NCBI GenBank assembly: GCA_019637265.1
Contig: JAHBVY010000001.1
Span: forward strand, 620,001 to 684,000
Direction: 5' to 3'
Length of the DNA stretch: 64,000 nt
DNA from: Polyangiaceae bacterium
Lineage (GTDB): Bacteria; Myxococcota_A; Polyangia; Polyangiales; Polyangiaceae
Part shown: positions 1 through 7,299 of the stretch, in pieces
How positions within the stretch are numbered: position 1 is the stretch's first letter
Layout of the letters: the number at the start of each line of letters is the position of its first letter
Position numbers and translations under genes: made by a program
Notes under the pieces: model-generated
Databases searched by the model: none
What the model was told of the DNA's origin: nothing
Seen by the model: only the letters and a program-made list of their open reading frames with translations

Positions 1-29
1 CGGAGAACAACTAGTCAGGGGCGAGCGCG

Positions 30-1496
30 ATGACGGAGCCCACGCACCCTACCTGTGAGCCGTCGCCTGGAGCCGCGGCCAAGGCCCCTGATCGCTGGGC
101 GGGTTTGAAACCCGCCCCTACGTCGGCGAAGCGCGGCGGGTCGCTCGCGGCGCTCTTCGGCGTGGCGGCGCTCGCGGTGGCTTGCAGCGTGACCAACACC
201 TTCGATGAGGTCCGCCAATCGAGCGCGGGCGGTTCGGGTGCCAGCGGGGGGGCGGGCGCCGCGGGTGGCGTAGCGGGCAGCGGCGGGACCCTCGGCGGCA
301 CCACGGCGGCGGGCACGGGGGGGACGGCTGGCGTGGATCCAGCTCCAGCTGGTCTCATCATGGTCGCTGGAGTGGGGGACGGCGAAGCGGGGCGGGAGTC
401 GGTCATCGCCGCGCTCAGCCCGCACTCTGGGCGTGAGTACGCGCGGCGCTCGTTCGGAGCGGGTCGGTCCGTCAGGGTGGCTTACGACGCGGCGACCGAC
501 GTGTGGTACGTGTTCGCGCAGGTGGGGACCGTGACGGAGCCGTTCGAGCTCCACACGCTGCGCTTCGATCGCGTAGCGCGTCGCTTCACGGAGCTAGCCA
601 CCCTCACGGTGCCGGCGCCCAAGGGCGTCATCGCGGTCCTCAACCAACGACTCTACTACCAGTCAGTCGTTCAAGAGGTGAGCGCGCCGCCCACGGAGGG
701 CTTCACCCTGGTGAGGGTGGTCACGCCCGAAGCGCCCGAGCTGGTGCAGCCGCCGCAGGACACGCCGCTGCTCAGCGGCACCGTGTTCGCCATGGTGAGC
801 CGCCCCTCGGCGGCTCCTGGTGGCGTCGTCAACGTGTTCATCAAGGACGCGAGCTGCCCGGCCGGAGTGGGGGGCCCTGCCTGTGACGTACGCGTTCGGC
901 GTGCGTCCATCAGGGAAGCTGCGACCACCGCGCAGTTCGCGGTGGAGTCTCAGGTGCTCGGGCGTGTGTTGCAGTCCGGCGGGAGCGCAGCGGCGACGCG
1001 GGCAGGGGATGATGACGTCATCGTCTTGCCCGATCCGAGCTGGGTCGATGGCCTGCCCGACGTCTGGGCTGGTCAGGCGCAGCGCTTCCATTCTACCACC
1101 TTCGCGACCCTCGCCACGTATCCGTTCGAGGTGAACGGTCCGGCGATCCGCGACGCTGCTTGGGATGCTTGCTCGGGGGTGGTGTTCGCAACGGAGCTCG
1201 CGAAAGACGCCGCCATCTTCGCGATCCCGACGGCGAGCGGTGGCACCACCTTCCGTCTGGGCGTTTCGACGCCGCCCGTCGCCGCGGTGCACTTCGAGCC
1301 CATCACGCGCAGCGTGCTCCAACCCAAAGACGACCCAACGAACTACAGCATCCGAGCCTTCGCGCTGGGCGGCACCTCGCTCGAGCCCGTCCTCACGGAG
1401 CGGCTCCCGGGCTCGGCGCTCCCGTGGGAGCCTCCGCCCGATCTGAGGCCCATCCAGGTGGCGATCGAGGAGCCCCGGAGCCCCGCGTGTCCGTAA
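30..1496 (+). CDS. predicted lipoprotein with Gly-rich linker, possible beta-propeller
   Basis: A 488-residue protein of unknown function. A hydrophobic stretch at residues 39-51 ends in the lipobox L-A-V-A-C with Cys52, so it should be exported and lipid-anchored. A Gly/Ala/Ser/Thr linker (about 62-100) follows, then a soluble domain rich in beta-type segments (alternating V/Y/F with D-x-x-x-x-x-W/Y turns), compatible with a beta-propeller, which is inference. After the lipid Cys it reads CSVTNTFDEV, close to CSFVNAFDDV in the next gene, so the pair may share a localisation signal. The n-region is unusually long because a dispersed palindromic repeat (97-117) lies in it. No in-frame ATG is available nearer the signal peptide, so the ATG at 30 is kept. 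Confidence 0.7.
   Translation: MTEPTHPTCEPSPGAAAKAPDRWAGLKPAPTSAKRGGSLAALFGVAALAVACSVTNTFDEVRQSSAGGSGASGGAGAAGGVAGSGGTLGGTTAAGTGGTAGVDPAPAGLIMVAGVGDGEAGRESVIAALSPHSGREYARRSFGAGRSVRVAYDAATDVWYVFAQVGTVTEPFELHTLRFDRVARRFTELATLTVPAPKGVIAVLNQRLYYQSVVQEVSAPPTEGFTLVRVVTPEAPELVQPPQDTPLLSGTVFAMVSRPSAAPGGVVNVFIKDASCPAGVGGPACDVRVRRASIREAATTAQFAVESQVLGRVLQSGGSAAATRAGDDDVIVLPDPSWVDGLPDVWAGQAQRFHSTTFATLATYPFEVNGPAIRDAAWDACSGVVFATELAKDAAIFAIPTASGGTTFRLGVSTPPVAAVHFEPITRSVLQPKDDPTNYSIRAFALGGTSLEPVLTERLPGSALPWEPPPDLRPIQVAIEEPRSPACP
97..117. repeat. palindromic dispersed repeat, copy 1 (GGGCGGGTTT-G-AAACCCGCCC)
   Basis: A perfect inverted repeat with 10-bp arms and a 1-nt centre, followed by CTAC. The same 25-nt string occurs inverted around 31476-31500. 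This copy lies inside the coding sequence for the signal-peptide n-region of the first lipoprotein and is translated as W-A-G-L-K-P-A-P; the second copy is intergenic. Confidence 0.8.
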
Positions 1497-1616
1497 GCTA
1501 GACTACCTTCAGAGCCACTCACCACTCGAACACAGAGCTACTCGAACCCAGCGCCACCGAGCTGCGAAGGCGGTGGCATTCCGTAAGCCAGGCTGTCCTC
1601 GAGAGACCCAAGTATC

Positions 1617-2702
1617 ATGAAGTACGCTTCCCTGTTCATCTCAGCCGGCCTGCTCGTGGGTTGCTCGTTCGTCAACGCCTTCGACGACGTGACGGAGGAG
1701 CAGGGCCAGGGGGGCGCGGCGGCCTCCGGGGGGACGAGCGCCGGCGTGGGTGGGGTGGCTGGCTCGGGTGGGGTGGGCGCGGGCGGCAGCGGCGCGGGTG
1801 GCTCGGGAGCCGGCGGCTCAGGGGCTGGTGGTAGCGGCGCGGGTGGCTCGGGAGCCGGCGGCAGCGGCGCGGGCGGCAGTGGTGCTGGCGGCTCGGGAGC
1901 GGGCGGCAGCGGCGCGGGCGGTTCGGGGGCCTCCGGCGGCACGGCGGGGACCGGCGGTGGATCCGCGCTGGGGCAGGCGTGCCAAGAGAACGAAGACTGC
2001 AATCCGGGGACCGATGATCGGCTCGGGTGCGTGGAGGCGACGTTTGGGCCGCCCAGTGGGATGTGCACCCGCACTTGCACCGAGGACGCCGCCTGCGGGG
2101 TCGAGGGCCTGTGTGTCGACGGCCGCTGCGCGCTCTCGTGCGAATGGGGCACGTCGGACACCAGCAAGTGCTTGGGGAGGCGAGAGTATGGCTGCGTGCC
2201 TACCCGGGATGGCGGCGGCGCCTACGTGCCGGAGCGCAGCGTGTGCACCGCGCGTTGCCGCAACCACTCGGACTGCCCCAGCTTCTGCGACTACCAGACC
2301 GGCCTGTGCACCACCGCGCTGGCGGGCGCCGACCTGGGCACCACCTGCAGCGCGGATTCGGATTGCCAAGGGGCGTGCCGCGGGGGCCGCTGCGCGCAGC
2401 ACTGCACCGTCGGTGATTTCGAGATGGGGGCGTGCGGCTCCGGCCTGAGCAAGCCTCAAGCCGCGGCCTGCCTCGGCTCGGTCACGCCGCTGGGCGGCGC
2501 TGCTCCAGGGCTCGGAGATGGTTTGGGGGAGTGCTATCAGCTGTGCGACTGCAGCTCCCCCTGCCGCGGGAGCACGGATATTTGCTACAACCTGTCGCAG
2601 CTGGTCACGGTCCCCGGGGGCCCCGTGGCCTACTGGGGGCGCGCCGGGGTGTGTTTCCCAGCCTCGGCCACCGTGAACGCCGATCCCCTGTCGTGCCCCT
2701 GA
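1617..2702 (+). CDS. lipoprotein with GGSGAG linker and Cys-rich domain
   Basis: A 361-residue predicted lipoprotein. The signal peptide MKYASLFISAGLLVGC puts the lipid-modified Cys at residue 16, followed by SFVNAFDDV as in the preceding gene. Residues about 30-118 are a pure Gly/Ser/Ala linker made of GGSGAG units. The rest (about 120-361) is a Cys-rich extracytoplasmic domain with many short C-x(5-8)-C spacings (CQENEDC, CSADSDC, CDCSSPC), resembling the small disulphide-rich modules common in myxobacterial surface proteins. There is no recognisable catalytic motif. The gene starts 120 bp after the previous one on the same strand, so co-transcription is possible. The function is unknown; a surface stalk-plus-head architecture is inferred. 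Confidence 0.75.
   Translation: MKYASLFISAGLLVGCSFVNAFDDVTEEQGQGGAAASGGTSAGVGGVAGSGGVGAGGSGAGGSGAGGSGAGGSGAGGSGAGGSGAGGSGAGGSGAGGSGAGGSGASGGTAGTGGGSALGQACQENEDCNPGTDDRLGCVEATFGPPSGMCTRTCTEDAACGVEGLCVDGRCALSCEWGTSDTSKCLGRREYGCVPTRDGGGAYVPERSVCTARCRNHSDCPSFCDYQTGLCTTALAGADLGTTCSADSDCQGACRGGRCAQHCTVGDFEMGACGSGLSKPQAAACLGSVTPLGGAAPGLGDGLGECYQLCDCSSPCRGSTDICYNLSQLVTVPGGPVAYWGRAGVCFPASATVNADPLSCP
1765..1938 (+). repeat. in-frame tandem repeat encoding the GGSGAG linker
   Basis: About ten degenerate 18-bp units (consensus GGCGGCAGCGGCGCGGGT) keep the reading frame and encode alternating Gly-Gly-Ser-Gly-Ala-Gly. Unit number probably varies between strains by slippage, changing linker length without loss of frame. 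Confidence 0.75.
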
Positions 2703-3120
2703 GCCGGTCGTCGTGGGGCCAAGCTTCGCGAGGAGCCCGCCGGCGGGCGCCCTGAGCGGCCCTGAACAGGGCAACCACCTCGGAGGAGGCGCGCGGGTGC
2801 GATGGAGCAGGCGCTGGCGGCCGTTGCAGCTCGCGCTGCGGAGCAGCGACTCCTTGTCCAACCCCCCGATCGAGCCCGTTCTGCGGAGCCACGCGGCCGA
2901 GGGGGTCGACGCGGCGGCTCAGCGAGATCGGGGCACGAGCCAGGGGATACCCCGCGAGATTTGCGCTGAGTGCTGGGCTGAGGGGGCTTGCTCGTGCTAA
3001 CTTCGCGGGGAAGTCCGTCGGCGCGCGTGGCGCCGCTGGCGTGCTGGTCGCTCACGCACTGTTCGTTTCTGGTGCACTGTTCGTTGGTCGGCCTGTTCGG
3101 AGCAGGAATCGAGGCTTGAT
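2703..3120. other. intergenic region upstream of the kinase
   Basis: 418 bp without a convincing gene. It contains one long-form copy of the dispersed CCAACCCC repeat (2833-2876). I see no clear promoter. GAGG at 3111-3114 may serve as the kinase ribosome site. Confidence 0.5.
2833..2876 (+). repeat. dispersed CCAACCCC repeat, long form, copy 1
   Basis: A 44-bp element running GCGCTGCGGAG ... GACT ... GTCCAACCCCCCGATCGAG ... CC. Nearly the same order of blocks is seen at 14121-14165 and, inverted, at 41114-41159. Confidence 0.75.
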
Positions 3121-4530
3121 ATGTCCCTGAGCACTGGCGACATCATCGACGGCAAGTACCGCATCGTGCGGCTCATCGGTGAAGGCGGCATGGGCGCCGT
3201 CTACGAGGGCGAGAACATGCGGATCCACCGGCGGGTGGCGATCAAGGTGTTGCACGCCGGCGTGGCGGGCAGCGCGGACGCCGTGCAGCGCTTCGAGCGC
3301 GAGGCGCAGGCGGCGGGGCGCATCGGCTCACAGCACATCGTGGAGGTGCTCGATCTGGGTGACCTCATGACGGGCGATCGCTACCTCGTCATGGAGTACA
3401 TGGATGGGGACAGCCTGAGCGAGCGCATTCGTCAGGTGCATCGCCTCACCGCGAACGAGCTCTACCCCATCGCGGTGCAGCTGCTCGAGGGCCTGCACGC
3501 CGCGCACTCGGCCGGCATCATCCACCGCGACCTCAAGCCGGACAACGTGTACCTGCTCGCGTCGCACGCGGGGCAGCGCGATTTCGTGAAGATCTTGGAC
3601 TTTGGCATCTCCAAGTTCTCCTCGCTCAGCAGCGACAGCGGCTTCTCCATGACGCGCACCGGCGCGGTGATGGGGACGCCGTACTACATGTCCCCGGAGC
3701 AGGCGAAGGGCGCCAAGGGGATGGACCACCGGGCTGACCTGTACTCGGTGGGCGTCATCCTCTACGAGTGCGTCACGGGGCAGGTGCCGTTCAACGCGGA
3801 CACCTTCAACGAGCTGCTCTTCAAGATCGTGCTGGAGGAGCCGGCCCCCATGGAGATGTTGGCGCCCGACATCGACCGTGGCTTCGCCGACTTGATCCGT
3901 CGCGGCATGGCGCGCGATCCTGCGCAGCGCTTCCAGTCGGCGAAGGAGTTCCAGCAGGCGCTGGAGGCCTGGGCGGCGGGTGGTCAGGTGGTCCCCTACA
4001 ACCCGGTTTCGTACGCCGACATGACGGGTCCGCGCCCGGCGCTCTCGAGCCTGGCGGCGTTCCCTGGGCAGTTCGCTGGCCATGCCGAGCTCGGCAGCGG
4101 CGGGCTCGGCGGCACGCAAGGCTCGTGGGAGGCCGCGCCCGCACCCAAGCGCAAGAGCACGGGGCTCATCGTGGGGGTAGCGATTGGGGCGGTGCTGTTA
4201 CTTGGGGGAGGGGGTTGGGCGGCGCTCCAGTGGAGCGCCGACGATTCGCAAACCCCGGCGAGCGCGCAGCTCCCGCCCGCTGCGCCTGCCACCGCCGAAC
4301 CCGCGCCTTCGCCCGAGCCCGCGCCTGACCCCACCGCGCCTGAGCCGGAGAGCACCGCGGCGGCGCCCGAGCCCTCGGCGGCTCCCGCAGCTCTGCCCAA
4401 GCCGGTGGCTGCGCCCAAGCCCGTCGTGGCGCCCAAGCCCACCCCCAAGCCTGCCGCGACACCCAAGCCCGGCCCCAAGCCGGCGCCCGCCCCAGCGCCC
4501 GGCGGCCGCGTGATCCGCGAGACGTTGTAG
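3121..4530 (+). CDS. membrane-anchored Ser/Thr protein kinase (Hanks type, PknB-like)
   Basis: A 469-residue eukaryotic-type kinase. The Gly loop GEGGMGAVYEG is at residues 20-30, the ATP lysine in AIKVL is K42, the catalytic loop HRDLKPDN is at 135-142 (D137), DFG is at 160-162 and SPE (the APE position) is at 191-193, so all catalytic residues are present. A T/S-rich activation segment (MTRTGAVMGTPYYM) should be autophosphorylated. After the kinase domain (about 13-283) comes a juxtamembrane linker, one transmembrane helix (about 346-368), then a Pro/Ala/Lys-rich outside tail of about 100 residues ending GGRVIRETL, with no PASTA repeats. It probably phosphorylates cytoplasmic regulators. 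The substrate is unknown and the neighbours give no clear partner. Confidence 0.95.
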   Translation: MSLSTGDIIDGKYRIVRLIGEGGMGAVYEGENMRIHRRVAIKVLHAGVAGSADAVQRFEREAQAAGRIGSQHIVEVLDLGDLMTGDRYLVMEYMDGDSLSERIRQVHRLTANELYPIAVQLLEGLHAAHSAGIIHRDLKPDNVYLLASHAGQRDFVKILDFGISKFSSLSSDSGFSMTRTGAVMGTPYYMSPEQAKGAKGMDHRADLYSVGVILYECVTGQVPFNADTFNELLFKIVLEEPAPMEMLAPDIDRGFADLIRRGMARDPAQRFQSAKEFQQALEAWAAGGQVVPYNPVSYADMTGPRPALSSLAAFPGQFAGHAELGSGGLGGTQGSWEAAPAPKRKSTGLIVGVAIGAVLLLGGGGWAALQWSADDSQTPASAQLPPAAPATAEPAPSPEPAPDPTAPEPESTAAAPEPSAAPAALPKPVAAPKPVVAPKPTPKPAATPKPGPKPAPAPAPGGRVIRETL

Positions 4531-4691
4531 GCGTACCCCGCAGCGATTTCTTCGCGGGGCGCGCCGGCGCTGTTGCCCGCGCCTCCTCATGCCGTGCGCC
4601 TGCCGTAGGGGTGCTGCTCGCCGCGCCCTGCGCGTCAGTCAGGCCATCGAACCGCTAGGGTGTCTTGCGCTGCTCGCTGCGCCTCCCACAG

Positions 4692-5546
4692 TCAGCTCAG
4701 CTGTGCACCCAGCTCGCTCTGCCAGGCGGTGAGGGCGTCTACCCCCAAGGGCTCGAAGCGCGGGACGTAGTCGCGGGTCACCGCGCGCTCCAAGATCTCG
4801 CCGTAGCGCGCGCGCGGCATCAGGCCCCAGGCGCGCTCTGATTCGCCAATCTGACGTTCCGCCTCGGCGCCCTTCGGCGCGTAGGCGCGGCGCAGGCGCG
4901 TGAACATGCGCGGCAGCTCCGCCTGCACCAGACGGCGGTACTCCTCGCGGCGCGGCGAGTCGAACAGCCAGCCCGCCAGCATCCACCCGAAGTCGCGGTG
5001 GCGCACCTCGTCCACCAGCACGCGATCGAGGGCGCGGCGCGCGCTCGGCACGTGGCAGCCTTCGCGCAGCTCCTTGAACAGCGGCACGGCCACCGTTTCC
5101 CCCAGGCAAAATAGGTCCACGCCGCTCCGCAGCACGTCGAGCTCGAGCGGCTCTGTCTGAGTGCGGTGGAGACCCAGCGCCTCGCGCACCAGGTGCGGCG
5201 CCTCGGTGCCGCCCGCGTCCTGATACACCTCGTAGCTGAGCTCGGCGTGGGCGAGCTCATCCTCGACGATGCGGAGCCCGGCGGCGATGAGGTCAGGTGA
5301 AGCACCTATCTGGATGAGCCACAGGGTGAGGTGCTGCGTGACCGCCGCCGAGCGGTACTCCGCCTCCACCCGCCGCAACCACTCACTTCGTACCCGGTCA
5401 CTCGCCTCGGGGGCTCCACCTGCGCCCTCAGCCTCCGCGCCCTCAGCCCGAGCAGCTGCTCCCGGCTCGACCCCGGCATGCTCAGAGCCCTGCTGTGCGA
5501 GGATGGGGCGCTCGGAGTCGGGAGGCGGGGGCTCAGGAGGCACCAT
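4692..5546 (-). CDS. ferritin-like diiron-domain protein
   Basis: A 284-residue protein whose core (about 65-250) has the spacing of a four-helix ferritin-like fold: the metal-ligand type motifs EDELAH, GETVAVPLFKE and VDEVRHRDFGW supply Glu/His at the expected helix positions. Related myxobacterial proteins are annotated only as ferritin-like domain proteins, so oxidase, metal storage or oxygen-dependent chemistry cannot be separated from sequence. The N-terminal 60 residues are Pro/Ala/Glu-rich and probably disordered. The ATG at 5546 (MVPPEPP) is chosen over the longest frame because the extra 30 residues upstream look non-coding; a ribosome site is not obvious. It converges with the kinase gene. 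Confidence 0.75.
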   Translation of the reverse strand: MVPPEPPPPDSERPILAQQGSEHAGVEPGAAARAEGAEAEGAGGAPEASDRVRSEWLRRVEAEYRSAAVTQHLTLWLIQIGASPDLIAAGLRIVEDELAHAELSYEVYQDAGGTEAPHLVREALGLHRTQTEPLELDVLRSGVDLFCLGETVAVPLFKELREGCHVPSARRALDRVLVDEVRHRDFGWMLAGWLFDSPRREEYRRLVQAELPRMFTRLRRAYAPKGAEAERQIGESERAWGLMPRARYGEILERAVTRDYVPRFEPLGVDALTAWQSELGAQLS

Positions 5547-5946
5547 GGCGCCGAGCTTAGCGCCCCGCCGACTGACGGTCGAATCGTACCCTCGGGCGCC
5601 TTGGCTCCAAGCGCGTGAGCAGGCTACCTTCGCCAAGGATGCATCGAGCCCTCGTCGTGCCGTGGCGCCCGACCGGGTGCTCGCGTTCGGTGCGCCGGAT
5701 TGACGCGGCCTTGGGTGCGTCGCGCAAGTTTCACTGAGGGCGGCCGCGTCACCGAAGTAGGCAGCGCCACTGACCCGAACCGAGCCTATGTGGACCTCCC
5801 TTCAGAAGCTGGAGCGCAGCCATCCAAGGTGTCAGGCCGCGTTGGCGCTTCACGCGCATCGCCCGCCCGGAATCCAGCCGCGCCTGCTCACCTCCACCGA
5901 GGTCACGTGGCTACGCCAGGGCGGTCCGCGAAGTGCTGGAGGAAGC
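5547..5946. other. intergenic region without recognised features
   Basis: A 400-bp gap between the ferritin-like gene and the small membrane protein. Overlapping frames here have no recognisable protein signature and the ribosome site that decides the next gene lies at its right end (GGAGGA just before 5947). No repeat or hairpin stands out. Confidence 0.4.
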
Positions 5947-6237
5947 ATGGCCATCGCAGGCCTGGTGACAGGGACCATCTCGCTCGTGGCGATCACGGTG
6001 GTGGCTATCCTGCCGGGCGTGGGATTCTGGGCGCTCGCCATCACCGTCCTGAGTTCCATCTTCGTGGTCGCCATGGCCGTTGGAGGTGCGGCCCTGAGCA
6101 GCGCGATGGGGGCGGATGTGGGAAATCAGATCCTCGCCTCGTTCAATGGCCCTCCGTTCGCGGAGCCCGCCGTGGTGGCGCTGTGGTCCATTGGCAGTAA
6201 GAGCGGTGCGGGATCGATCTTGGTGGTGCCTTTTTAG
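5947..6237 (+). CDS. small two-helix membrane protein
   Basis: A 96-residue protein with two adjacent hydrophobic segments (about 4-24 and 27-51) that read as transmembrane helices (GLVTGTISLVAITVVAILPG, then FWALAITVLSSIFVVAMAVG), followed by a short polar tail. The first helix is reminiscent of DUF4190-type small membrane proteins, but similarity is weak. The start is decided by the strong ribosome site GGAGGA five bases before ATG 5947; longer in-frame extensions to 5788 lack one. The function is unknown. Confidence 0.55.
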   Translation: MAIAGLVTGTISLVAITVVAILPGVGFWALAITVLSSIFVVAMAVGGAALSSAMGADVGNQILASFNGPPFAEPAVVALWSIGSKSGAGSILVVPF

Positions 6238-6450
6238 AGCGGAGCGCTCATTCACCTCGCGGTTCAAGAGAAGAGCCTCCTCTACGATCTGGGCGATAGC
6301 CCAGGCCTTGGGTGAGTGATCGGGGATCCCCACCATGGCGGCCTCTGCGCCGTCCTCATGCAGAGCGGGCGCCTCGTTCGAAGCACTGGGGGGAAGTGGG
6401 TCGCGTGAGCGGCCGTATCAGCCATACCGGCGGAAGCCTGGCTGGTGAGT

Positions 6451-6469
6451 TAGTACGTATAGCGTACTA
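6451..6469. promoter_or_regulatory. inverted repeat TAGTACG-N5-CGTACTA
   Basis: A perfect 7-bp inverted repeat with a 5-nt AT-rich centre (TATAG) in an otherwise GC-rich gap, about 175 bp before the 6643 start. Size and symmetry suit a dimeric regulator site; a short hairpin is the alternative. No regulator gene is adjacent. Confidence 0.35.
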
Positions 6470-6482
6470 GTGAGCCTCCGCT

Positions 6483-6503
6483 GTCCAACCCCCCCCTAAA
6501 AAA
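6483..6503 (+). repeat. dispersed CCAACCCC repeat, poly-A form, copy 1
   Basis: GTCCAACCCCCCCC followed by TAAAAAA. It shares the CCAACCCC core plus A-tract with copies at 22394-22416 and 36871-36892 and with inverted copies at 51617, 57127 and 61379. Confidence 0.65.
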
Positions 6504-6642
6504 CTGTAGGCAGGCGCAGCGGGTGACGGCGAGCACGGGCTCTGAGGCCTCGCCGCGCCCAGCGTGTGAGAGAGAAGCGCCCCAGATCGTGGAGGTGGCT
6601 TTTCTGCATGGTATCGCGCGCGGGTAGTGATAAGGTCCGCGG

Positions 6643-7182
6643 ATGCGCGCCAAGTATTTCCTCCTCGTTTTGGCCCTCCCGCTCGTGTCGCTCGCGACGT
6701 CGGCTGCCGCCGCTCGGGAGGGTGGCGCCTCCGAAGGGGCTCGCGAGGAGAAGAAGGGCAAGGCCAAGGAGGGGAAAGACGGCAACGGCAAGGCCAAGGA
6801 AGACAAGCCCAAGGAGAAGGTGACGGTCGCCTCGCTCGAAGCGCGTCGCGCCAGGCTCGTGACCGCGCGGAGCAAGCTCCGAAAGCTCGCTGATCAGCCG
6901 ATGCCCAAGGGTTTGAAGGGCAAGGAGGCGAAGCTGTACGCTGAGCTGACTGAGCTGATCCGTGGCGTCGCCAACGGCTGCTATGATCTCATCAAGACGT
7001 TCGACGCTGCGATCAAGGACGGTAGGCAGCCCAAGCTCGATGCTGCACAGGCCGCGTTCAATATGCAGTACCTACAGCTTCAGCAGAGCATGCAGGACGA
7101 GAATCGCAAGTTCACCACGCTCAGCAACATCATGAAGACGCGTCACGACACCGCGAAGAACGCCATTTCCAACGTGAAGTAG
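6643..7182 (+). CDS. secreted Lys-rich helical protein of unknown function
   Basis: A 179-residue protein. MRAKYFLLVLALPLVSLATSAAAA is a classical Sec signal peptide with likely cleavage after an A-A-A motif near residue 24. A low-complexity Lys/Glu/Gly region (about 26-62) follows, then a helical domain (about 65-178) with heptad-like Leu/Ala spacing, charged and without Cys, suggesting a periplasmic coiled coil. No family is recognised. It stands alone, facing the minus-strand mph gene, and a GC hairpin follows it at 7193-7210. Confidence 0.7.
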   Translation: MRAKYFLLVLALPLVSLATSAAAAREGGASEGAREEKKGKAKEGKDGNGKAKEDKPKEKVTVASLEARRARLVTARSKLRKLADQPMPKGLKGKEAKLYAELTELIRGVANGCYDLIKTFDAAIKDGRQPKLDAAQAAFNMQYLQLQQSMQDENRKFTTLSNIMKTRHDTAKNAISNVK

Positions 7183-7192
7183 TCGGCGCTCT

Positions 7193-7210
7193 GCGCGCTA
7201 GGCAGCGCGC
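7193..7210. terminator. GC-rich hairpin between convergent genes
   Basis: GCGCGCT-AGGC-AGCGCGC, a perfect 7-bp stem with a 4-nt loop, lies 10 bp after the 6643 gene and at the end of the minus-strand mph transcript. There is no U-tract on either side, so it would be a pause or Rho-assisted site rather than a canonical intrinsic terminator. Confidence 0.45.
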
Positions 7211-7299
7211 TCATCGAGGATCTCGCACACCTGGGCGAAGCCTCTCTCGTGCCACTCGAAGGAGCTCGATTCGCGCCCTTCGAGGGTTGTGGCGCTCAT
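7198..7299 (-). CDS. 33-residue peptide overlapping the end of mph
   Basis: A tiny frame, MSATTLEGRESSSFEWHERG and so on, whose ATG overlaps the mph stop codon (ATGA at 7296-7299). This 4-base overlap is the pattern used for translational coupling elsewhere in this window. It ends inside the 7193-7210 hairpin. The peptide has no signal or membrane segment and no recognised family; it could be a remnant of a longer gene or a chance frame. It is reported for its position rather than its sequence. Confidence 0.3.
   Translation of the reverse strand: MSATTLEGRESSSFEWHERGFAQVCEILDERAA

Larger units (their letters stand above)
6238..6642. other. intergenic region with inverted repeat and dispersed repeat
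   Basis: 405 bp without a gene. It holds a perfect inverted repeat (6451-6469) and, 14 bp further on, a short-form CCAACCCC repeat (6483-6503). Both precede the secreted Lys-rich protein gene at 6643. Confidence 0.5.

Noticed and set aside
4536..4559. CCCCGC ... GCGGGG stem after the kinase gene as terminator
   Set aside because: Only 6 bp with a 12-nt loop and no U-tract; too weak to call.
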